A stretch of DNA of 64,000 bases from an uncultured Lachnospiraceae bacterium (GCA_946557105.1 CAMNSZ010000001.1:124001-188000); one strand, 5' to 3'. Positions 50,771 through 60,604 are shown, counted from the stretch's first letter. The notes: a model not told the origin generated them from the letters alone. Program-made: numbers and translations.

Positions 50771-51646
50771 TTACTCCTTCGCTTTATATTTTAACAATAA
50801 ATCCGTCTGTTCATCAAGGCTCATGACTATTTGCGCGTCCGAAACGAATATCCCTCTCTCGTCCTCCGACCTTGGTACCGGTTTATATCGGGTAATTTCC
50901 ACCGTCCTCCCGTCAGGCAGCTGCGTAACCGCTCTGCCAAAAGGACCGAATTTGCCGTAATCCATAGCGCGCAATAGTCTATAGATGTCTTCCGCCGAAT
51001 CCTCCAGCGAAAACCTTCCCGCCCCCGGCACCTCATAAGAATAATACATTTTTCTTTGGCACACATTTTGTGCCGTTCCCGGAACCTCTCTATTCAGCAT
51101 ATCCTCCGCAAAGCTTTCCAAGCCCTGCTGCGCCAGCTCCATAATTCTCTGCGTAAGCTCATAAGCCCTTGTATGCTTATTTATGGAACATTTCCCCTGC
51201 CAGATAATCCTGCCGGCGTCAACATCCGAAGTGACAAAATGCCAGGTCGCCCCGCTTTCCTTCTCGTTATAATAAATAGCCCAGCTTGGGGCGTTTCTTC
51301 CCGGATATTTGGGAAGCAGCGCGTTATGAAAATTTGTGACCGTCAAATTCTCCTTATCCACTACCTTCTTGGGGAAAATATAATAATTTCCGGCGCTGAC
51401 GACCCATGTCTTTTTCAATACATTCGTCAAAAAGGCGGTTACTCCCTCCCTTTCAAAAAGACTTAGGATGGGAATCTGCTCCTCCCTGCAGATACCCTCT
51501 GCCGCATTTAAGCCCTGCGTCTCATGACAGATATACAGCAAGTCAAAAGAATATTTTTCTTTCAGCCGCGCCATATACAAAAGCACCGTACATACAATAT
51601 TACCGCACCCTATGACAATAACCTGTTCAAACCTACAGCTTCCCAT
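50771..51646 (-). CDS. Formyltransferase (Fmt-like) in a Dlt-like cassette
   Basis: A 291-residue enzyme of the formyltetrahydrofolate-dependent transferase fold. The catalytic triad is visible: Asn105 and His107 in NFHNALLPKYPGRNAPSWAI, and Asp143 in TSDVDAGRIIW. The N-terminus (QVIVIGCGNIVCTVLLYM) forms the Rossmann part, and a C-terminal OB-like portion has DGRTVEITRYKPV. Members formylate Met-tRNA, amino sugars or, in some peptide synthetases, carrier-bound amino acids. The start is ATG 51646, sharing a base with the ligase stop (TGATG); GTG 51649 is possible. Placement between ligase and carrier protein favours aminoacyl-carrier formylation, but a 4-amino sugar is an alternative substrate. 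Confidence 0.82.
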   Translation of the reverse strand: MGSCRFEQVIVIGCGNIVCTVLLYMARLKEKYSFDLLYICHETQGLNAAEGICREEQIPILSLFEREGVTAFLTNVLKKTWVVSAGNYYIFPKKVVDKENLTVTNFHNALLPKYPGRNAPSWAIYYNEKESGATWHFVTSDVDAGRIIWQGKCSINKHTRAYELTQRIMELAQQGLESFAEDMLNREVPGTAQNVCQRKMYYSYEVPGAGRFSLEDSAEDIYRLLRAMDYGKFGPFGRAVTQLPDGRTVEITRYKPVPRSEDERGIFVSDAQIVMSLDEQTDLLLKYKAKE

Positions 51647-53169
51647 CACAATAAATCCTTCAAAGCCTTTCTGTCAATTTTACCGTTGGCATTTAAAGGC
51701 ATCACCGGAATACTTTTTACCTTATTTGGCAGCATATATTTAGGAATCAGCCTCTCAAGCCTTTCGTTTATCTCGTTCCTTGAAAATTCCGCTTCTGCTT
51801 CAATATACATGACAATACTTTGTCTCTTATCGTCATACACACAGCAGCATCTGGGAATTTCGTCAAAGGAGGAGGCTGCCGTTTCTATTTCTCCCAGTTC
51901 TATCCTGTGTCCCAAATGCTTAATCTGGTAATCCTTTCTTCCAATGTAAATCAGCTCTTGGCATTCATTGTAGGAAACCAAGTCTCCCGTCCTGTAAATC
52001 CTCTCATCAAAACAGTGGTTCAGAGGATTTTGAACAAAAGCCTCCTTTGTTTTTTCCGGATTTTTATAGTAGCCTACGGCTAAACAAGTACCTTTAACAC
52101 ATAATTCGCCTATTTTCCCCTGTTCATGGGAGGTAACCAAACAATCCCGTTCATCCAATACCAAGATTTCGGTATTTTTCATAGGTTTCCCAATGGGCAG
52201 AGACTCCTCGTCGCCGAATTCCCTGTCCACCACATAAAATGTGCAGGCATCCGTTATTTCCGTAGGTCCGTAAAGATTGGCATACAAGACGTCCGGAAGA
52301 TATTTTCTCCAATAATTGAGCTGCTTATTGGGCATTACCTCCCCACAGAAAAGCACTCTCTTTAAAGTATCTGATAAATCTACATTTTTCAAAGCACGGA
52401 GCTTTGCAACCGTTATCAGCGCCGAGGGAACCCAAAAAATGGAATTGACGCCCCACTCTTTCATATACTCCAATAGCAAAACCGGTTGGGAAAACAAGTC
52501 CTTTGGTATAATATTCAATACCGCTCCCGTCTTTACAGTAGAGTAAATATCCAGTATGGAATTGTCAAAATAGAAAGGCGCCTGACTGCCAAAGGAATCC
52601 TCTTTAGTCACCTCGAATTCCTCCGTGACCCATTCAATGTAATCGACCACACTGCGATGGCTGATTGCCACTCCCTTCGGCACTCCTGTAGAGCCTGACG
52701 TAAATAGCACATATAAGAGGTCCGTATCGATAATCTTCCCTGCAGTCTCCCAAACTATTTTTTCGTCATCCTCTAAGGGTTCTATGTCCTCATACAATAA
52801 ATATCCGCCCTCATATTCAAATTTTTCAAATTGGGTTTTTAATTCTTTCGTGGTGATGACAATCTCCGGCTTTAATATCTCCAATATTTTGTTGACTCTG
52901 CCCGCGGGCATCTCCACGTCAATGGGCGAATAAAAATTCTTACTGTATGCAGCTCCTATAAAAGAGAACAGCATTACGGCTCCTTTTTCTAAATATACCG
53001 CCACCGGCTTCTGAACGCCGATTTTCTTCTCTATCAGCGCTCTTGCTATCGCCAGACTCCTCCTTCTGTATTCCTCATAAGAGAACTTATTCCCTTTATC
53101 AATAATCGCCGTCTTATGAGGATACTTCTCCCACGTCTTGTCCAGCCATTCCGTAACACTAGCCTGCAT
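51646..53169 (-). CDS. DltA-like adenylating ligase
   Basis: A 507-residue ANL-superfamily ligase that activates a carboxylic acid with ATP and loads a carrier protein. Core motifs: TSGSTGVPKG (157-166), QAPFYFDNSILDIY (196-209), FCGEVMP (274-280), NLYGPTEITDACT (298-310), YRTGDL (392-397), GRKDYQIKHLGHRIELGEIE (410-429) and NANGKIDRK with the catalytic Lys497. The match to DltA is strong, including the Cys275 of FCGE, which aligns with the cysteine implicated in D-alanine choice in DltA. The substrate is therefore probably D-alanine or a close relative. AGGAGGTTGCAGGT precedes ATG. It follows the MBOAT gene by 12 bases. Confidence 0.9.
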   Translation of the reverse strand: MQASVTEWLDKTWEKYPHKTAIIDKGNKFSYEEYRRRSLAIARALIEKKIGVQKPVAVYLEKGAVMLFSFIGAAYSKNFYSPIDVEMPAGRVNKILEILKPEIVITTKELKTQFEKFEYEGGYLLYEDIEPLEDDEKIVWETAGKIIDTDLLYVLFTSGSTGVPKGVAISHRSVVDYIEWVTEEFEVTKEDSFGSQAPFYFDNSILDIYSTVKTGAVLNIIPKDLFSQPVLLLEYMKEWGVNSIFWVPSALITVAKLRALKNVDLSDTLKRVLFCGEVMPNKQLNYWRKYLPDVLYANLYGPTEITDACTFYVVDREFGDEESLPIGKPMKNTEILVLDERDCLVTSHEQGKIGELCVKGTCLAVGYYKNPEKTKEAFVQNPLNHCFDERIYRTGDLVSYNECQELIYIGRKDYQIKHLGHRIELGEIETAASSFDEIPRCCCVYDDKRQSIVMYIEAEAEFSRNEINERLERLIPKYMLPNKVKSIPVMPLNANGKIDRKALKDLL

Positions 53170-53181
53170 ACCTGCAACCTC

Positions 53182-54753
53182 CTAATAAAAAGCATACATA
53201 AACGTATCCGCTACATTTTCCGAACCAAATCTGCCAAATAATAAAATCATAAAAATCAATAAATAAAGCACGCTCCACCTGACAAGGATATTTCTCCGCA
53301 ATAAGAGTTCTACAATGTTTTCCCCCTTTTGCAAAACCCTGTTCTGCAAAAAATCCGCCAGAAACAAAATACACAAGCCTATCAAAATGACTCCGATTTC
53401 CGTTATGGTCAAGCCCGCGCCCGACAACAGACTGCCAATCTGCCAATGCCCCCAGTTATTGTTCATACACTTATGTACCGTTTCGACTATCAATATTCTC
53501 AACGCAGACATGGAGCCCGGCGCAACTATCGCTATCCCGACACAGTAAATGAAAAAGGTTCTTATGGTTTGGAACAGCCTAAAAGGCAGGTTATCCTCAC
53601 GAATTTTGCACTTATCCCTGATTCCTTGAAACCAATTCTCCAAAATACCGGAGATAATAATGATTCCTCCCCAGTAGCAGCCCCAAAGCAAATAATCCAT
53701 ACCCGTTCCATGCCACAGCCCCGTGAGAATCCAAACTACCGCAGACGGCAGCGCCGTTCCCAAAATCCGGGCAGCTCTTGTTTTATGGTTTTTTCTAAGC
53801 TTTCTGGTCCTCTTTTTTAACCAAGAAGCGTTTGCTATGGGCATGTAAATATAATCTCTGAACCATAGACCCAATGTAATATGCCATCTTCTCCAAAACT
53901 CGGCGGCGCCTTTGGAGAAAAACGGACAGGCAAAATTTTTGTCCAGCTCAATACCGATTATGCCTGAAATGCCCGAAACCATATCCATACACCCTGAGAA
54001 ATCGGCATACAATTGAATTGCATAAAGCACAATGGCTAAAACGATCTGCAATAGAGTAAAATCTGCGACCTGACCGAATATCCGAGTCGTATACAGGCTC
54101 AACGTGTCCGCAAGCACAAGCTTCTTAAACAATCCCCATATTATGAAACACAGCCCCTTAGACATTCTGTCATAGGAAAATCCAGGCAGGTTCTCCACCT
54201 GCTTCAGCAATCTTTCATACCTGCCGATAGGGCCCTGTATAATATGAGGGAAATAACTGACACACAAAAAGAATTTAAAAAAATTACGCTCGGGAAATAC
54301 TCTGCCTTCATATATATCTATCAAATACCCCACTATGGAGAGGGTATAATACGACAATCCTATGGGCACAATCAAAAACCCCGCCGCTGCCTGCATAAAA
54401 TACCTGCCAAGCTTCACATAGACAAGTACTCCCACAATCAATAAAAGGCTCGCCAGCAATAACGGAAAATTCTTTCTTTTGTAGCCTGAAAATAACTTTA
54501 CCTGCTGTGGAACCTCCAACCCTTCAGCTTCCGGATAATAATTTTCATATTTCTTTTGAAGCATCAGAGAGCTTCCGTACGCAATAATACTCGTCAATAA
54601 TAAAATGATAAATCCATTGATTCCTGAAGCTAAATAGAACAAGCAATTTCCCAAGAGAATACATACCTGCTTCCCTTTCGTTCCGGGTACTATAAAATAT
54701 ATTATAAAAAAAGCAAAAAGAAATAATATAAATTTAACCGATACATATGTCAT
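53182..54753 (-). CDS. MBOAT O-acyltransferase (DltB/AlgI family)
   Basis: A 523-residue membrane-bound O-acyltransferase with about 11 helices. Signature regions are YFPHIIQGPIGRYERL, YADFSGCMDMVSGISGIIGI, EFWRRWHITLGLWFRDYIYMP and LTGLWHGTGMDYLLWG, where the second histidine is the catalytic one in DltB. It should take the acyl group from the carrier protein at the cytoplasmic face and pass it across the membrane to a polysaccharide hydroxyl or an external relay protein. The start is ATG 54753 with a weak ribosome binding site. It is the first gene of the cassette and lies 48 bases after the UDP-glucose dehydrogenase. Confidence 0.92.
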   Translation of the reverse strand: MTYVSVKFILFLFAFFIIYFIVPGTKGKQVCILLGNCLFYLASGINGFIILLLTSIIAYGSSLMLQKKYENYYPEAEGLEVPQQVKLFSGYKRKNFPLLLASLLLIVGVLVYVKLGRYFMQAAAGFLIVPIGLSYYTLSIVGYLIDIYEGRVFPERNFFKFFLCVSYFPHIIQGPIGRYERLLKQVENLPGFSYDRMSKGLCFIIWGLFKKLVLADTLSLYTTRIFGQVADFTLLQIVLAIVLYAIQLYADFSGCMDMVSGISGIIGIELDKNFACPFFSKGAAEFWRRWHITLGLWFRDYIYMPIANASWLKKRTRKLRKNHKTRAARILGTALPSAVVWILTGLWHGTGMDYLLWGCYWGGIIIISGILENWFQGIRDKCKIREDNLPFRLFQTIRTFFIYCVGIAIVAPGSMSALRILIVETVHKCMNNNWGHWQIGSLLSGAGLTITEIGVILIGLCILFLADFLQNRVLQKGENIVELLLRRNILVRWSVLYLLIFMILLFGRFGSENVADTFMYAFY

Positions 54754-54801
54754 TTTATAATACCCGTTTCCTTACCACGACTGAGTTAATCGCCGTTACT
54801 T

Positions 54802-56052
54802 TTAATCTCGCTGAAAAATATCTCTGGTATATACCTTTTGCCTCACATCATCCAGCTCCGGATGATAACGGTTGACAATAATCGCCTGACTTAGTCTTTT
54901 GAACTCTTCCAGATTATTTACCACCTGACTGCCGAAAAAGGTCGTTCCGTCCTCCAAAGACGGCTCATAGACAATCACTCTTGCGCCCTTTGCCTTTATC
55001 CTCTTCATAACTCCTTGAATAGAGCTCTGACGGAAATTATCCGAATTGGATTTCATGGTCAGACGGTATACTCCGATGACAACCTCTTTTTCATCAACGC
55101 TATTCCAGCTGCTGTCCGCACTATAATAGCCTACCATCCGCAAAACCTGATCTGCCACAAAATCCTTTCGGGTCCTGTTGGATTCTACAATCGCCGAAAT
55201 AAGATTTTCCGGCACATCGGCGTAATTAGCCAGCAGCTGCTTAGTATCCTTGGGCAGGCAATATCCGCCATATCCAAAGGACGGGTTATTATAATGCTCT
55301 CCTATACGGGGATCCAGACACACCCCTCCTATAATCGCCTTGGCGTCCAGCCCTTTCATCTCCGCATAAGTATCCAGCTCGTTAAAGTAGGATACCCGCA
55401 GCGCAAGATAAGTATTGGCAAACAGCTTCACCGCCTCCGCCTCCGTGGTTCCCATAAACAATGTGGACACGTCCTCTTTGATTGCCCCCTCCTGAAGAAG
55501 TCTGGCAAAAACATGCGCCGACTCGAGAAGCTTTTCGTTCTCCTCATCCACACCTACAATAATACGGGAAGGATATAGATTGTCATACAGCGCTTTGCTC
55601 TCTCTTAAAAATTCCGGACTGAAAATAATATTAGCCGTCTTAAATTTATCGCTGACCTGTCTTGTGTATCCTACCGGTATCGTTGATTTGATAACCATCA
55701 CAGCTTCCGGGTTTGCCTCCAGCACCAGCTTGATAACAGCCTCCACGGCGCTGGTATCAAAGACGTTCTTTTGGCTGTCATAATTTGTAGGCGCCGCTAT
55801 AATGACAAAATCCGCCTCGGCGTAAGCCTCTTCTGCATCCAGTGTGGCCGTCAGATTTAGCTGCCGTCCGCTTAGATATTCCTCGATATAGTCGTCCTGA
55901 ATAGGAGATTTCTTTTTATTAATCATCTCTACCTTTTCCGGCACGATATCAACTGCCGTAACCTGATGCTTCTGAGACAGCAGCACGGCAAGGGATAAGC
56001 CCACATACCCGGTTCCGGCAACGGCTATTTTCAAATCTTCAAAGTTTTTCAT
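54802..56052 (-). CDS. ugd: UDP-glucose 6-dehydrogenase
   Basis: A 416-residue enzyme that oxidises UDP-glucose to UDP-glucuronate with two NAD. It has [18 protein letters not shown] (9-26), [32 protein letters not shown] and [25 protein letters not shown]. The catalytic cysteine lies in [15 protein letters not shown], with the Lys in [17 protein letters not shown]. The NYD variant of the TP motif is typical of the capsule-associated subgroup. AAAGGGAGC precedes ATG. The neighbouring epimerase should turn its product into UDP-galacturonate, so the polymer is probably acidic. Confidence 0.94.
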   Translation of the reverse strand: MKNFEDLKIAVAGTGYVGLSLAVLLSQKHQVTAVDIVPEKVEMINKKKSPIQDDYIEEYLSGRQLNLTATLDAEEAYAEADFVIIAAPTNYDSQKNVFDTSAVEAVIKLVLEANPEAVMVIKSTIPVGYTRQVSDKFKTANIIFSPEFLRESKALYDNLYPSRIIVGVDEENEKLLESAHVFARLLQEGAIKEDVSTLFMGTTEAEAVKLFANTYLALRVSYFNELDTYAEMKGLDAKAIIGGVCLDPRIGEHYNNPSFGYGGYCLPKDTKQLLANYADVPENLISAIVESNRTRKDFVADQVLRMVGYYSADSSWNSVDEKEVVIGVYRLTMKSNSDNFRQSSIQGVMKRIKAKGARVIVYEPSLEDGTTFFGSQVVNNLEEFKRLSQAIIVNRYHPELDDVRQKVYTRDIFQRD

Positions 56053-56073
56053 GCTCCCTTTATCTCCTTTACG

Positions 56074-57165
56074 TTACTTTTTCATATAAAAATCATAATA
56101 CCACTGGGCAAAGCTCCTTAACCCCTCCCGCAAAGGAGTGGACGGCTTAAACTGAAAATCTCTTTCCAATGCGGTAGTATCCGCATAAGTCACCGGCACA
56201 TCTCCGGGCTGCATGGGAACCAGCCTTTTATGCGCTTCAAAATCATAATCCTTTGCAAGCACTCCGGCACGAATCAATTCCTGCTGCAAAATATCTACAA
56301 AATCCAATAAATTTTCCGGGCTGCTGTTTCCGATGTTATAAACCGCATAGGGCGGCAGGGGCAGACCATCCTCTCCGTCCGCTTTTTTCGGCGGCACGCA
56401 CATCACCCTTTTTACGCCCTCTACAATATCATCTATATACGTAAAATCTCTTTTACAATTTCCATAATTAAAAATCTCGATGCACTCGCCTGCCCTCAGC
56501 TTGTTGGTAAAGCCGAAATACGCCATGTCAGGACGGCCGGCGGGACCATACACGGTAAAAAAACGCAATCCGGTAGAGGGTATATTATACAGCTTGCTGT
56601 AAGCATGCGCCATTAACTCGTTTGATTTTTTTGTGGCCGCATATAAGGATACCGGGTTGTCCACCTTATCCTCCGTAGAGTACGGCACTTTCTTGTTTGT
56701 TCCATAGACGGATGAGCTGGACGCATACACCAAATGCTCCACGCCTTTAGCGCCATTGTCATAAGAGTGTCTACAGGCCTCGAGAATATTATAGAATCCG
56801 ATAAGATTGCTTTCCACATAAGAATCCGGATTTGTAATAGAATACCTCACCCCTGCCTGCGCAGCCAGATTTACTACAATATCCGGTTTATTCTCGGAAA
56901 ATATTTTCTCTATAAGCGGTTTATCCGCAATGGAGCCCTGTACAAATTTCCAGCTCCCGCCGGCGTTCTTCTCCTTGCAGGCTTCAATTTGCTTTAAACG
57001 ATATTCCTTTATGGTAACGTCATAATAGGGATTCATATTATCAATCCCTATTATATGAATGGGAGCCTGTGTCTCCATAAGCTCCTTAACAAGGCCCGCT
57101 CCGATAAAGCCTGCCGCTCCGGTTATAAGCACCGTCTTATTTTGTAAATTTATTTTTTCAGCCAT
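56074..57165 (-). CDS. UDP-glucuronate 4-epimerase (CapI/GAE-type)
   Basis: A 363-residue extended SDR. It has KTVLITGAAGFIGAGLVKEL near 11, IGIDNMNPYYDVTIKEYRL, VNLAAQAGVRYSITNPDSYVESNLIGF, SSSSVYG and the Tyr-x3-Lys pair in SLYAATKKSNELMAHAY. The FFTVYGPAGRPDMAYFGF and FNYGNCKRDFTYIDDIVEGV blocks are diagnostic of UDP-glucuronate 4-epimerases. ATG 57165 with AAGGTG before it begins MAEKINLQNKTVL; the ATG at 57243 would add 26 unusual residues. It forms a pathway pair with ugd to make UDP-GalA. Confidence 0.92.
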   Translation of the reverse strand: MAEKINLQNKTVLITGAAGFIGAGLVKELMETQAPIHIIGIDNMNPYYDVTIKEYRLKQIEACKEKNAGGSWKFVQGSIADKPLIEKIFSENKPDIVVNLAAQAGVRYSITNPDSYVESNLIGFYNILEACRHSYDNGAKGVEHLVYASSSSVYGTNKKVPYSTEDKVDNPVSLYAATKKSNELMAHAYSKLYNIPSTGLRFFTVYGPAGRPDMAYFGFTNKLRAGECIEIFNYGNCKRDFTYIDDIVEGVKRVMCVPPKKADGEDGLPLPPYAVYNIGNSSPENLLDFVDILQQELIRAGVLAKDYDFEAHKRLVPMQPGDVPVTYADTTALERDFQFKPSTPLREGLRSFAQWYYDFYMKK

Positions 57166-57284
57166 ATTTAACACCTTGCATCCAAGGAAAGCTCTATACT
57201 TTCCCTTGGAATGCAAACGCACGGGATGAAAAGACGTTTGCATTTTCCTTTCTTTAATTTTACTTTCTTTATTCTATTTTCAAC

Positions 57285-57827
57285 CTAAAAATATATACCC
57301 TTTGACGTTCCCTCATACTTATAATACTTCTTTAATGCCTTATCTTTTTCTTCTCCTTTTAGATGACCCAAATGAATAGATTCCTTTTGCAGCTTTTCAA
57401 AATACTCGTCTGCCGTCTTTATTACCCTTGCCGGCACCCCCACTGCAACGGAATTGTCCGGAATATCGGAGGTTACTATCGCTCCCGCCCCGATAACCAC
57501 CTTATTTCCGATATTTACTCCGGGCAGCAGTATAACATTGGTTCCGATATACACATCGTTTCCTATCTTAATCGGCTTTGTAATCTCTAAATCCGGCACA
57601 TCCTTCCTGAAAATAAGAGTTCCCCCGTCATGAGTTATAAACCTGACGCCGTCTGTTATATGAACGTTATTCCCCAAGGAAATAATCCAAGGCTCGCTGC
57701 CCCAGTCAACCTGCCCATAAATATGCAGACTATCCTGTCCTTCAAAACCGACGCCAACCTTTTTCGCATATTTAACCGGATATAATCTCCTGAAAATGAC
57801 TTTGTACAGTTTTCGGATTTTTCCCAT
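57285..57827 (-). CDS. Hexapeptide-repeat O-acetyltransferase
   Basis: A 180-residue left-handed beta-helix acyltransferase. Hexapeptide turns run through EITKPIKIGNDVYIGTNVIL, PGVNIGNKVVIGAGAIVTSDIPDNSVAVGVPARVIK, and the GGTL and ITHDG segment contains the likely catalytic histidine. Such proteins move acetyl from acetyl-CoA to a sugar or polymer hydroxyl. The start is ATG 57827 (AGGTGATGAC upstream). The C-terminal EEKDKALKKYYKYEGTSKG is a helical end. It lies between the SGNH gene and the epimerase in the first EPS locus and adds to the acyl-decoration capacity of that locus. Confidence 0.88.
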   Translation of the reverse strand: MGKIRKLYKVIFRRLYPVKYAKKVGVGFEGQDSLHIYGQVDWGSEPWIISLGNNVHITDGVRFITHDGGTLIFRKDVPDLEITKPIKIGNDVYIGTNVILLPGVNIGNKVVIGAGAIVTSDIPDNSVAVGVPARVIKTADEYFEKLQKESIHLGHLKGEEKDKALKKYYKYEGTSKGIYF

Positions 57828-57907
57828 GTCATCACCTATGCGCACACCATTGAAAGCGCATATGCACTCCTTTCTTTTACAGTTTACACTTTAAGGCTGT
57901 TTCATAC

Positions 57908-59200
57908 TTATTCCAGTAAAACTTCTTTACGGTTAATCTTTTCAAAATCCAGAGTTGCCTCAATAACAAGAGTTCCGAATATTCCTTCCTGTATATTAAT
58001 GACATTATTTTGAGAATATTCCTGAAGTACTGTTTCTTCCCCCTCCCAAACAATACTAACCTTATATTTAACATGTTCTCCGTTAGTCAATGGCGTCAGA
58101 GTCAATAAAGCCCCCTCCTCCTGCCGTGTAATAAGATAATTGACTCCAAAAATACGTTTGTCCATACGCCTTAGCTTTTCCTCACAGGAATCGTAAAAGA
58201 TATCCGTTTCCAGCTCTCCTGCAAAAAACCGCGCGAATACCTCCGTAAAAATATCTGCGCCTACGCCGCTTAAATGATTATCGTTAAAATAGTAGCTGTC
58301 TAAATTAGGAAAAACCGTCTCTTTACATAAATTAAAATCGTAAAATTCCGTTCCGTAGGGCCTCAGGAATTCTCGAACCTGTTCTATATAAGCGTCATAA
58401 TTTCCCGTACTCGCCAAACGGTAATTACTTATAGGAGCGCAAAAAAACACCAGCCTTATGTTTTCCCGCGCACAAAAATCAATGATTTTTTTCAGATACT
58501 TAATTGTATCATCCGACATCTGTTTTTCCGCTATGGGTTCATAAAAGCTTCTTTCGCCAAAGGAACCTTCCTCAACACTCTGCGCATACGCCACATAACC
58601 CTTCCCCACATAATACTCAGATTCATTGTCGATTGGCGTATAGTTTTTATATGCATCCGTCTGCTTTTTCTTCACTATATCAATACACTTCCGGATACTG
58701 AATTCTTCCCTTCTTGCAGGAAAAAGAAAATGAATCCAATTTTCACAATCTGTAGTATTCAGCAGAAACTGTGCTTTGTTCAAAGAAGGCTTCATATAGT
58801 CATATATAATATATTTGGAAGTCATCCATTTTTCCACATCCCGGGAACGGGGAACCACGCTATGACTCAGCTCGATAAACACGGTAGATAAGGTGTTCGT
58901 TTTAGCCGCCTCCACCAGCATGGTGTAGGTTCCGTCATAATATTGCGAGGCGGAACCGGCGTTAAATGTATTCATATGAAGAATGTCGTCCACAATATAG
59001 GGGTTTACTCCCCGATTACACAGAGACGCCCCTATAAATAAAGCGTCTATATTTTCCGAACCATTATAAAGCTCGTGAAAACTCAAACGGGTATAGGAAT
59101 TGCTGTCGTCCGCCAAAATATAATTAAGCGCATGGGCAATGATACAAAATATCAAAACAAAGGCTGTTGTTCTACCCAAATAAATTAATTTACGCTGCAT
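57908..59200 (-). CDS. Membrane-anchored SGNH-like protein (DltD/AlgX-type)
   Basis: A 430-residue protein with one N-terminal membrane helix (TTAFVLIFCIIAHALNYIL, about 11-29) and an external SGNH hydrolase-like domain. Ser59 lies in LFIGASLCNRGVNP, and the Asp307/His309 pair in FNDNHLSGVGAD. Other fold segments include VFIELSHSVVP and RLVFFCAPISNY. The last 80 residues form a beta-rich accessory domain. Proteins of this layout (DltD, AlgX-like) relay acyl groups from an MBOAT partner to a polymer, and the MBOAT/ligase/carrier genes lie 3-8 kb downstream in the same transcription direction. AAAAGAGGCTAGCG precedes ATG. Partnership with that cassette is inferred. Confidence 0.78.
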   Translation of the reverse strand: MQRKLIYLGRTTAFVLIFCIIAHALNYILADDSNSYTRLSFHELYNGSENIDALFIGASLCNRGVNPYIVDDILHMNTFNAGSASQYYDGTYTMLVEAAKTNTLSTVFIELSHSVVPRSRDVEKWMTSKYIIYDYMKPSLNKAQFLLNTTDCENWIHFLFPARREEFSIRKCIDIVKKKQTDAYKNYTPIDNESEYYVGKGYVAYAQSVEEGSFGERSFYEPIAEKQMSDDTIKYLKKIIDFCARENIRLVFFCAPISNYRLASTGNYDAYIEQVREFLRPYGTEFYDFNLCKETVFPNLDSYYFNDNHLSGVGADIFTEVFARFFAGELETDIFYDSCEEKLRRMDKRIFGVNYLITRQEEGALLTLTPLTNGEHVKYKVSIVWEGEETVLQEYSQNNVINIQEGIFGTLVIEATLDFEKINRKEVLLE

Positions 59201-59251
59201 CGCTAGCCTCTTTTCTGTCCGTCTGCCTGCAAAACATTACTCTTTCCGCCC

Positions 59252-60547
59252 TTAAGCCAACCTGCGTACCTCGGGCTCATATTTGCTTGAAGCCTGTATT
59301 CCGCACATCCAGCAAACAAACAGTAGTAATGTTTGAGGAAATCCCAGCAAGGTATGCGAAGCCATACTTACAACCAGAAATGCCGCCAACGGCGCCGCAG
59401 CCATTCCCGTTATCTTATAGCGGCATTGATTAGACTGATTTAGCTCTTTAAACACTCTTGCATATAGATAAATTAAAATCACGGAGCCCACAATTCCATA
59501 CAAAGCAATTTGCTCAATAACCATATTATGAGCCACCCACTCTATTCCAAACAATAAATAGTTCAGATTGCCAAACCACAAATACTTTGGATGGCTTCGG
59601 AAAACTTCAAAATATTGATTCCAGATATCAAAACGTCCGTTAGATATATCTCCCCGTGAAGGGCTGACAATACGATGAATCATCTGCATACAATATGAGG
59701 CAAATGTATCGCCTGTCATAAACAGCACTATAAATGCCACTATCAACCCTAATATTCCAAACATAATGATTTTCATTTGCGTTGCGGTAGACTTCAGCAT
59801 GGAAAAAAACAGAATCCAAAGCCCCCCTACCACTAACGCCAGTAAAAAGCTTTTCGAGGCGGTCATTAACCCAATCAATAAAAGCAAAGCCAGCTCCACG
59901 CACACTAAAAAAGTGTTTTCAAGCTTCTGCAGCAGCAAAACCAACAGACATATTGCCAACACACCACACTCTATTCCTAATATATTTCCTCCGTTGTCGC
60001 CTATTCTAAACCTTGACACACCGTCTCTCCCCGACGCCGTAATCAATATATTCATGACAGAGCTCACCGTAATGCCAAATACAATACTGCCGACCAGCTT
60101 CGCAAACAATCGCCCCATATCTATCCGGCGCAATATATTTATAAAATAAAAAAGCATTAAAATTATTTTTGCCGCTCCAAATAATCCTTCAAACCATGAC
60201 GTAATACATACATACAATAAAAAAACAAAACTGGCAAACAGAATCTCTCTCGATATCCAAAAGCTCTCCTTAAAAATTTCTCTCAAAACAGTCACAAATA
60301 CCACAAGAATTAGAACCGAACATCCTCCCAAGGTCAGCACTCTGTTCGCAGGCAGCAGCATTCCTACCAATAGCAGCGTATCCTCTGATTTTAAAAATAA
60401 GCATGCAAACACAGGCAAAATAATTGCCGCCATTCTGATAATTATATTGTCCGCCTGTCCGGCATAGAGCCCGACGGAAACAGAGGCCGTCACTACAAGA
60501 ATCATAACAATATATTGTAGCTTGACGCAGAACTTATCTCGTTTCAT
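59252..60547 (-). CDS. Wzy-like O-antigen/EPS polymerase
   Basis: A 431-residue protein with about 11-12 membrane helices. A large external loop contains SNGRFDIWNQYFEVFRSHPKYLWFG and VAHNMVIEQIALYG, the arrangement of O-antigen ligase/polymerase (Wzy_C) proteins with the conserved Arg and His. In a locus that also has a Wzx flippase and a Wzz-like protein it should be the repeat-unit polymerase. The EpsG protein at 15401 would serve the second EPS operon instead. GGCGGTGATTT precedes ATG. Confidence 0.83.
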   Translation of the reverse strand: MKRDKFCVKLQYIVMILVVTASVSVGLYAGQADNIIIRMAAIILPVFACLFLKSEDTLLLVGMLLPANRVLTLGGCSVLILVVFVTVLREIFKESFWISREILFASFVFLLYVCITSWFEGLFGAAKIILMLFYFINILRRIDMGRLFAKLVGSIVFGITVSSVMNILITASGRDGVSRFRIGDNGGNILGIECGVLAICLLVLLLQKLENTFLVCVELALLLLIGLMTASKSFLLALVVGGLWILFFSMLKSTATQMKIIMFGILGLIVAFIVLFMTGDTFASYCMQMIHRIVSPSRGDISNGRFDIWNQYFEVFRSHPKYLWFGNLNYLLFGIEWVAHNMVIEQIALYGIVGSVILIYLYARVFKELNQSNQCRYKITGMAAAPLAAFLVVSMASHTLLGFPQTLLLFVCWMCGIQASSKYEPEVRRLA

Positions 60548-60604
60548 AAATCACCGCCTTCTCTGCAAATGATTGTACCACAAGCCGTACTCCCCTGCAA
60601 TATA

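Noticed and set aside
53182-54753. MBOAT as part of an alginate-type acetylation system
   Set aside because: No alginate genes are present; the adjacent DltA-like ligase and carrier protein indicate a Dlt-type acyl donor instead of acetyl-CoA.
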